From Methylobacterium sp. J-078 (GTDB lineage: Bacteria; Pseudomonadota; Alphaproteobacteria; Rhizobiales; Beijerinckiaceae), in assembly GCF_022829285.1 (NCBI RefSeq), contig NZ_JAKSYI010000094.1:93798-157797 (forward strand): a stretch of DNA of 64,000 bases. The letters are read 5' to 3'. The translations under genes were made by a program, and so were the position numbers. Each line of letters starts with the position of its first letter. Position 1 is the first letter of the stretch. This document shows positions 60,733 through 64,000 of the stretch, piece by piece. The notes beneath the pieces were generated by a model. That model saw only the letters and a program-made list of their open reading frames with translations, ran no database searches and was not told the origin of the DNA.

Positions 60733-62646
60733 CTACGCTTCGTCGTCGGGCTCCTCGGTCTCCGCCTCGCCCGTGGGAGGCGCCTCCAGGGCGGGGGAGG
60801 CCTCGGGGGCGCGGTCGCGCACGTCGACGATCTGCGCGCCGGGGAAGCGGGCGAGCACCTCGCGGACGAGGGGATGGGCCGCCGCGTTCTGGTGGCGGGT
60901 CTCGGTGGCGGCACGGGCCGTGGCGTCGAGGGTCGGCTCGCCGGCCTCCTTCGACAGGGCGACGATCCAGCGCCGCCCGGTCCAGGCGTCGAGGGCACGG
61001 GCGAGGTCGTTGGCGATGCTCTGGCGCCCGCCCTCCGCGAGGCGGAACTCGATGCGGCCCTCCTCGAAGCGCACGAGGTGGACCTCGCGCTCCAGGGCCA
61101 TCTTCAGGCCGATGTCGCGCTTGGCATCGGCGAGAGCGACGACGTCGGTGAAGCGCAGCAGGCGGGGGCCTTCCGGCTGCGGGGTGGGAGCCGGGCTTGC
61201 CAGGGCAGGGCTTGCCAGGGCGGGACTTGCGAGGCCGGGATTTACGAGGGCGGGGCGCGAACCGCTGCCGTTGGCCGCCATGGACAGGGCAGGGCGCGGC
61301 GGGGGCGCCTCGGCGGAGAAGGTCGGGATCGGCGGCAGGGCCGGGCGGGCGTCGGCCGAAATCGGTCCCGGCGCGGAAACCGCCTGTGCGGCCCCGGATA
61401 CGGACGCGGGGCCCGCCAGCGCCTGGGCCTTCATCTGGCGCAGGGCCTCGTCCGGGGTCGGCAGGTCGGCCGCGTAGGCGAGGCGCACCAGGGCCATTTC
61501 GGCCGCCGCCTGGGGACGCGTCGCGGTCTGGACCTCGGGGATCGCCTTGAGCAGGATCTGCCAGGCCCGCGAGAGCACGCGCACGGAGAGCTTGCCGGCG
61601 AAATCGCCGCCGCGCACCCGCTCCGCCTCGCTCAAGGTCGGGTCGGCGGTGGCCTCGTCGGGAACGAGCTTCAGGCGGGTGACGAGGTGGGTGAAGCCCG
61701 CGAGGTCCGACAGGATCACCGCCGGGTCGGCGCCGGCCTCGTACTGCCCGCGCACTTCCGCGAAGGCGGCGGGGATGTCGCCGCGCATCACCGCCTCGAA
61801 CAGGTCGACGATGCGGCCGCGATCGGCCAGCCCCAGCATGTCGCGCACGCTCTGGGCACTCACGACGCCCGCCCCGTGCGCGATGGCCTGATCGAGGAGC
61901 GAGAGCGCGTCGCGCACCGAGCCCTCGGCCGCCCGCGTGATCGCCGCGAGCGCCTCGGCATCGGCCTCCACGGCCTCGGCCGTGCAGATGCGGGCGAGGT
62001 GGCCGACCAGGGTCTCGGCCTCGACGCGGCGCAGGTCGAAGCGCTGGCATCGGGACAGGATCGTCACCGGCACCTTGCGGATCTCGGTGGTGGCGAACAC
62101 GAATTTGGCGTGCGGCGGAGGCTCCTCAAGCGTCTTCAGGAAGGCGTTGAACGCCTTCTCGGAGAGCATGTGGACCTCGTCGACGATGTAGACCTTGTAG
62201 CGCGCCTCCGTCGGCGCATAGCGGATGCCGTCGATGATGCCGCGCACGTCGTCGATGCCGGTATGCGAGGCAGCGTCCATCTCCAGCACGTCCATGTGCC
62301 GGGATTCCATGATCGCCCGACAATGGCGGCCGAGTTCCGGCATCGCGATGGTGGGACCTGTGTCGGGGTGTCCGTCGCGGACGTAGTTCAGGCCGCGCGC
62401 CAGGATCCGGGCCGTGGTGGTCTTGCCGACGCCGCGCACGCCCGTGAGCATCCACGCCTGCGGGATGCGGTTCGCCGCGAAGGCGTTGGCCAGGGTGCGC
62501 ACCATGGCGCCCTGGCCGATCAGATCGTCGAAATTCTGGGGGCGATACTTGCGGGCGAGCACCCGGTAGGGCGTCGCGGCCGGCGCGGGCTCGGGAAGGC
62601 CGGGCAGGAACCCGGCATCGCTCGGTAGACCGGAGGTCGCGTCCAT
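60733..62646 (-). CDS. dnaX: DNA polymerase III subunit gamma/tau
   Basis: Clamp-loader ATPase of 637 residues. The AAA+ domain has YRVLARKYRPQNFDDLIGQG, Walker A GVRGVGKTTTARIL, Walker B YIVDEVHMLSEKAFNAFLKT and the sensor VFATTEIRKVPVTILSRCQR. The zinc-binding Cys cluster of gamma-proteobacterial DnaX is missing: the same region has only one Cys (LGRHCRAIMESRH), as usual in Rhizobiales (from memory). Middle region is Pro/Ala-rich with an ALASP repeat, then a tau-type C-terminal domain (RFTDVVALADAKRDIGLKM). No slippery A-run frameshift site was noticed. Confidence 0.96.
   Translation of the reverse strand: MDATSGLPSDAGFLPGLPEPAPAATPYRVLARKYRPQNFDDLIGQGAMVRTLANAFAANRIPQAWMLTGVRGVGKTTTARILARGLNYVRDGHPDTGPTIAMPELGRHCRAIMESRHMDVLEMDAASHTGIDDVRGIIDGIRYAPTEARYKVYIVDEVHMLSEKAFNAFLKTLEEPPPHAKFVFATTEIRKVPVTILSRCQRFDLRRVEAETLVGHLARICTAEAVEADAEALAAITRAAEGSVRDALSLLDQAIAHGAGVVSAQSVRDMLGLADRGRIVDLFEAVMRGDIPAAFAEVRGQYEAGADPAVILSDLAGFTHLVTRLKLVPDEATADPTLSEAERVRGGDFAGKLSVRVLSRAWQILLKAIPEVQTATRPQAAAEMALVRLAYAADLPTPDEALRQMKAQALAGPASVSGAAQAVSAPGPISADARPALPPIPTFSAEAPPPRPALSMAANGSGSRPALVNPGLASPALASPALASPAPTPQPEGPRLLRFTDVVALADAKRDIGLKMALEREVHLVRFEEGRIEFRLAEGGRQSIANDLARALDAWTGRRWIVALSKEAGEPTLDATARAATETRHQNAAAHPLVREVLARFPGAQIVDVRDRAPEASPALEAPPTGEAETEEPDDEA
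61194..61253 (-). repeat. Tandem 15-bp repeats in dnaX encoding ALASP-like units
   Basis: Four consecutive 15-bp units, two nearly identical and two degenerate, encode NPGLASPALASPALASP in the linker between the AAA+ and tau domains. The reading frame is kept. The number of units may vary between strains. Confidence 0.85.
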
Positions 62647-62720
62647 GCCGCCTTAGCTGCGTTCGGAGCGGCTCCGGTCGGAGGATGCCGCCACGCGAGC
62701 CGAAAGGCATCGATCGAGGT

Positions 62721-62814
62721 GGGAGGCTGGACGAAGACCCGCTCGGTCTCGTTAGGGCTGCTTCCTTCCGGACCTGACCCGGTTGGCGAGTGAAACGTCC
62801 CTCGCCAACCTCCC
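62721..62814 (-). ncRNA. ffs: Signal recognition particle RNA (4.5S type, ffs)
   Basis: The minus strand carries the invariant SRP Alu-free apical motif GGTCAGGTCCGGAAGGAAGC, closing stem and flanks. The 5' end GGGAGGTTGG pairs with the 3' CCAGCCTCCC, giving a hairpin of about 94 nt, the usual bacterial small SRP RNA. It assembles with Ffh for cotranslational membrane targeting. It is located just upstream of dnaX, as in many bacteria. Confidence 0.96.
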
Positions 62815-62820
62815 GAGCGC

Positions 62821-62849
62821 TATATGGCCGGGCTCCGTCGCGGATGCAA
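62821..62849 (-). promoter_or_regulatory. Promoter of the SRP RNA
   Basis: Reading the minus strand: TTGCAT, a 17-base spacer and CATATA, ending six bases before the predicted RNA 5' end. Spacing is ideal for sigma-70. Confidence 0.65.
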
Positions 62850-62973
62850 GCGGATGACGCCGCGAACCGGACCGGCAAATCGCACTGCGACACCCCGGAG
62901 GCCGCCCGCAAATCGCCCGATCCGGGCGCGAGGCAGGGCGAAACCCACCTGTGAACGGATGAGGAGATGCCGC

Positions 62974-63435
62974 ATGCTGGGACGTTTCGGCCTGAGCCTG
63001 CTGGCCTTGTTAGGCCACGGAGCGTTGGCCGCCACCGCCGCGACGGAGGCGGCGCACGCCTGGGCCGGCAGCTATCACTACGAGCACGATGCGGGCCGCA
63101 CGGTCGGGGGCTCGCCGATCATCGTCACCTATCGGCTCGACATCGCCGCGGGGCGCGGCAACCGGGACTGCCTCCTGCGAATCGAGGGATTCCAGACCGA
63201 CGAGACCATCGTCTGCAAGGTGAGCGGCGGGGACGACGCGGTCGCGATCGGCTTCCACACCTTCGGGGACGGCCGAACCGTGAACGCCTACGGCACCCGG
63301 CTCTACGATGTCGGAGGGCCGCTCTTCGAGATCCGCCGTGGCGACGGCCGCCTTCTCACACAGTGGCGGGGCCTCAATCCCAGCGGCGCTGGCGCGAGCC
63401 CGCCCGCTGGGACCTACTTCATCCGCAAGGGCTGA
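62974..63435 (+). CDS. Small secreted protein (DUF5991-like)
   Basis: A 153-residue protein with signal peptide (LGRFGLSLLALLGHGALAAT). The mature part is beta-rich: WAGSYHYEHDAGRTVGGSPI, VTYRLDIAAGRGNRDCLLRI, FQTDETIVCKVSGGDDAVAI and TRLYDVGGPLFEIRRGDGRL, with two Cys that may pair. The pattern resembles DUF5991 proteins (from memory). A GAGGAGA at ideal spacing decides the ATG giving MLGRFGLSLL over one five codons upstream. Function unknown. Confidence 0.75.
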   Translation: MLGRFGLSLLALLGHGALAATAATEAAHAWAGSYHYEHDAGRTVGGSPIIVTYRLDIAAGRGNRDCLLRIEGFQTDETIVCKVSGGDDAVAIGFHTFGDGRTVNAYGTRLYDVGGPLFEIRRGDGRLLTQWRGLNPSGAGASPPAGTYFIRKG

Positions 63436-63473
63436 TCCGGCGCCACGGCCGGACCGCCCGTGGAAACCGAGAC

Positions 63474-63737
63474 CTACTCGGCCTTGCGCTTCACGATGGC
63501 GAAGGTCTTCGGGTCGAGCTCGAGGTCGAACTGCTTGCCGTTCGCGTCGATCGCGTCGTCGATCTCGATCTCGTCGTCCTCGACCTCGATCTTCTTCCAC
63601 TTCGTGAAGCCTTCCTGCTTCAGGACGGCCTCGATCTTGGTCTGCTCCTCGGGGGTGGGCGCCCGATCCGCGAAGGCGGAACCGGTAAAGGCGAGACCGA
63701 GGGCGAGGGCGGCGAGGCCCGTGAACTTGATCGACAT
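63474..63737 (-). CDS. Small secreted PepSY-like protein
   Basis: An 87-residue periplasmic protein. Signal peptide MSIKFTGLAALALGLAFTGS, cleavage near AFADR. The mature part is EEQTKIEAVLKQEGFTKWKK followed by IEVEDDEIEIDDAIDANGKQ and FDLELDPKTFAIVKRKAE, the helix-strand plan of a PepSY domain (DUF2874/PepSY_2). It may bind or inhibit a periplasmic peptidase. The ATG was chosen in place of a start 14 codons upstream because the signal peptide begins here. Convergent with the preceding gene. Confidence 0.82.
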   Translation of the reverse strand: MSIKFTGLAALALGLAFTGSAFADRAPTPEEQTKIEAVLKQEGFTKWKKIEVEDDEIEIDDAIDANGKQFDLELDPKTFAIVKRKAE

Positions 63738-63861
63738 GTCATCTCCCGTGGGTGTTGGAGTCCGTTTTCCGACGCCCACCGAACCGTCGAGGCCCGACGA
63801 GGTTCCAGTGCCGGCGGGAAAAGGCCCGCCCGCAATGGTTGTGTCGCGCCGGCCTGCCCCC

Positions 63862-64000
63862 TAGTGCACTGACGCGGTCAGAGGATTCACGAGGCGGGCG
63901 ATGCATGCGAGTCTGGGCAATGGCTCAGACCGTCTGCGTGCTCCTCGACGCCGCCACCCAGTCAGCGCTTGCCGCGATCGCCGGCGATCGATCCCGCCCC
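63862..64000 (+). mobile_element. Left end of an IS630-type insertion sequence, cut by the window edge
   Basis: A TA dinucleotide (the IS630/Tc1 target) is followed by GTGCACTGACGCGG, the likely start of the terminal inverted repeat, and then by the start of a transposase gene. Only 139 bp are in view. The right end is outside the window, so intactness is unknown. Confidence 0.6.
63920..64000 (+). CDS. IS630 family transposase, N-terminus only
   Basis: The first 27 codons read MAQTVCVLLDAATQSALAAI followed by AGDRSRP at the window edge. The pattern MA(R/Q)TV-x-V-L-L and A-x-x-A-G-D-R-x-R-P is the opening of IS630-type transposases (helix-turn-helix Homeodomain-like region then DDE). The DDE catalytic part is beyond the window. 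Confidence 0.6.
   Translation, partial: MAQTVCVLLDAATQSALAAIAGDRSRP

Noticed and set aside
60232..62628. 798-residue open frame on the plus strand
   Set aside because: Antisense to dnaX and ybaB, which are certain. No domain seen.

Overview
The window reads as a chromosomal stretch of a high-GC alphaproteobacterium of the Rhizobiales, most likely Methylobacterium or Methylorubrum. The basis is the dense high-GC coding, the order rplU-rpmA-obgE-proBA-nadD-rsfS-rlmH-envC-ctpA, the rpmH-rnpA-yidC-yihA block, an RcdA (CtrA-degradation adaptor) gene, a methylmalonyl-CoA mutase small subunit, and several DUF families common in that group. The species was not tested by any search. Nearly all of the window is core housekeeping DNA; no rRNA, tRNA, CRISPR array or prophage was seen. 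The only mobile DNA is the first part of an IS630-type element at the right edge.

Region by region. 1-9 kb: methylmalonyl-CoA mutase small subunit (runs off the left edge), UppP, a coupled GST-QueG-SDR operon, an OlsB-like acyltransferase, a DUF2267 protein and a HerA-like ATPase. 9-22 kb: a chemoreceptor, then the long ribosome/proline/NAD/cell-envelope series from rplU to ctpA, a divergent polysaccharide deacetylase, RppH and a DUF2939 protein. 22-30 kb: a ROK-type kinase whose motif order is circularly permuted, a response regulator, YoaK, a WD40 protein with a small Cys-pair partner, a DUF2937 protein, an O-antigen-ligase-like protein, a zincin and a HAD nucleotidase.

30-41 kb: a complete SiaB-SiaC-SiaD-SiaA partner-switching/c-di-GMP operon, argB, an AlgX/AlgJ-like SGNH protein with a repeat-containing tail, a MOSC protein and clpB with a sigma-32-like promoter. 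41-49 kb: a short-chain fatty acid transporter with a secreted carboxymuconolactone-decarboxylase-like protein, DUF423-yihA-yidC-rnpA-rpmH, a candidate small RNA, rcdA and rpmE. 49-64 kb: an MsbA-type ABC exporter, a MoeB/ThiF-like enzyme, dapE, an unknown multi-span membrane protein, truA-fmt-def, recR, pckA, a cupredoxin-like protein, ybaB-dnaX, the SRP RNA, two small secreted proteins and the IS630 fragment.

The observations I rate highest are the circularly permuted ROK kinase (22432-23526), the rearranged four-gene Sia signalling operon (30112-33636), the candidate small RNA ahead of rcdA (about 47795-47911), and the leader hairpin in front of rplU. All functional calls rest on motifs and gene order read by eye; no database search was possible.
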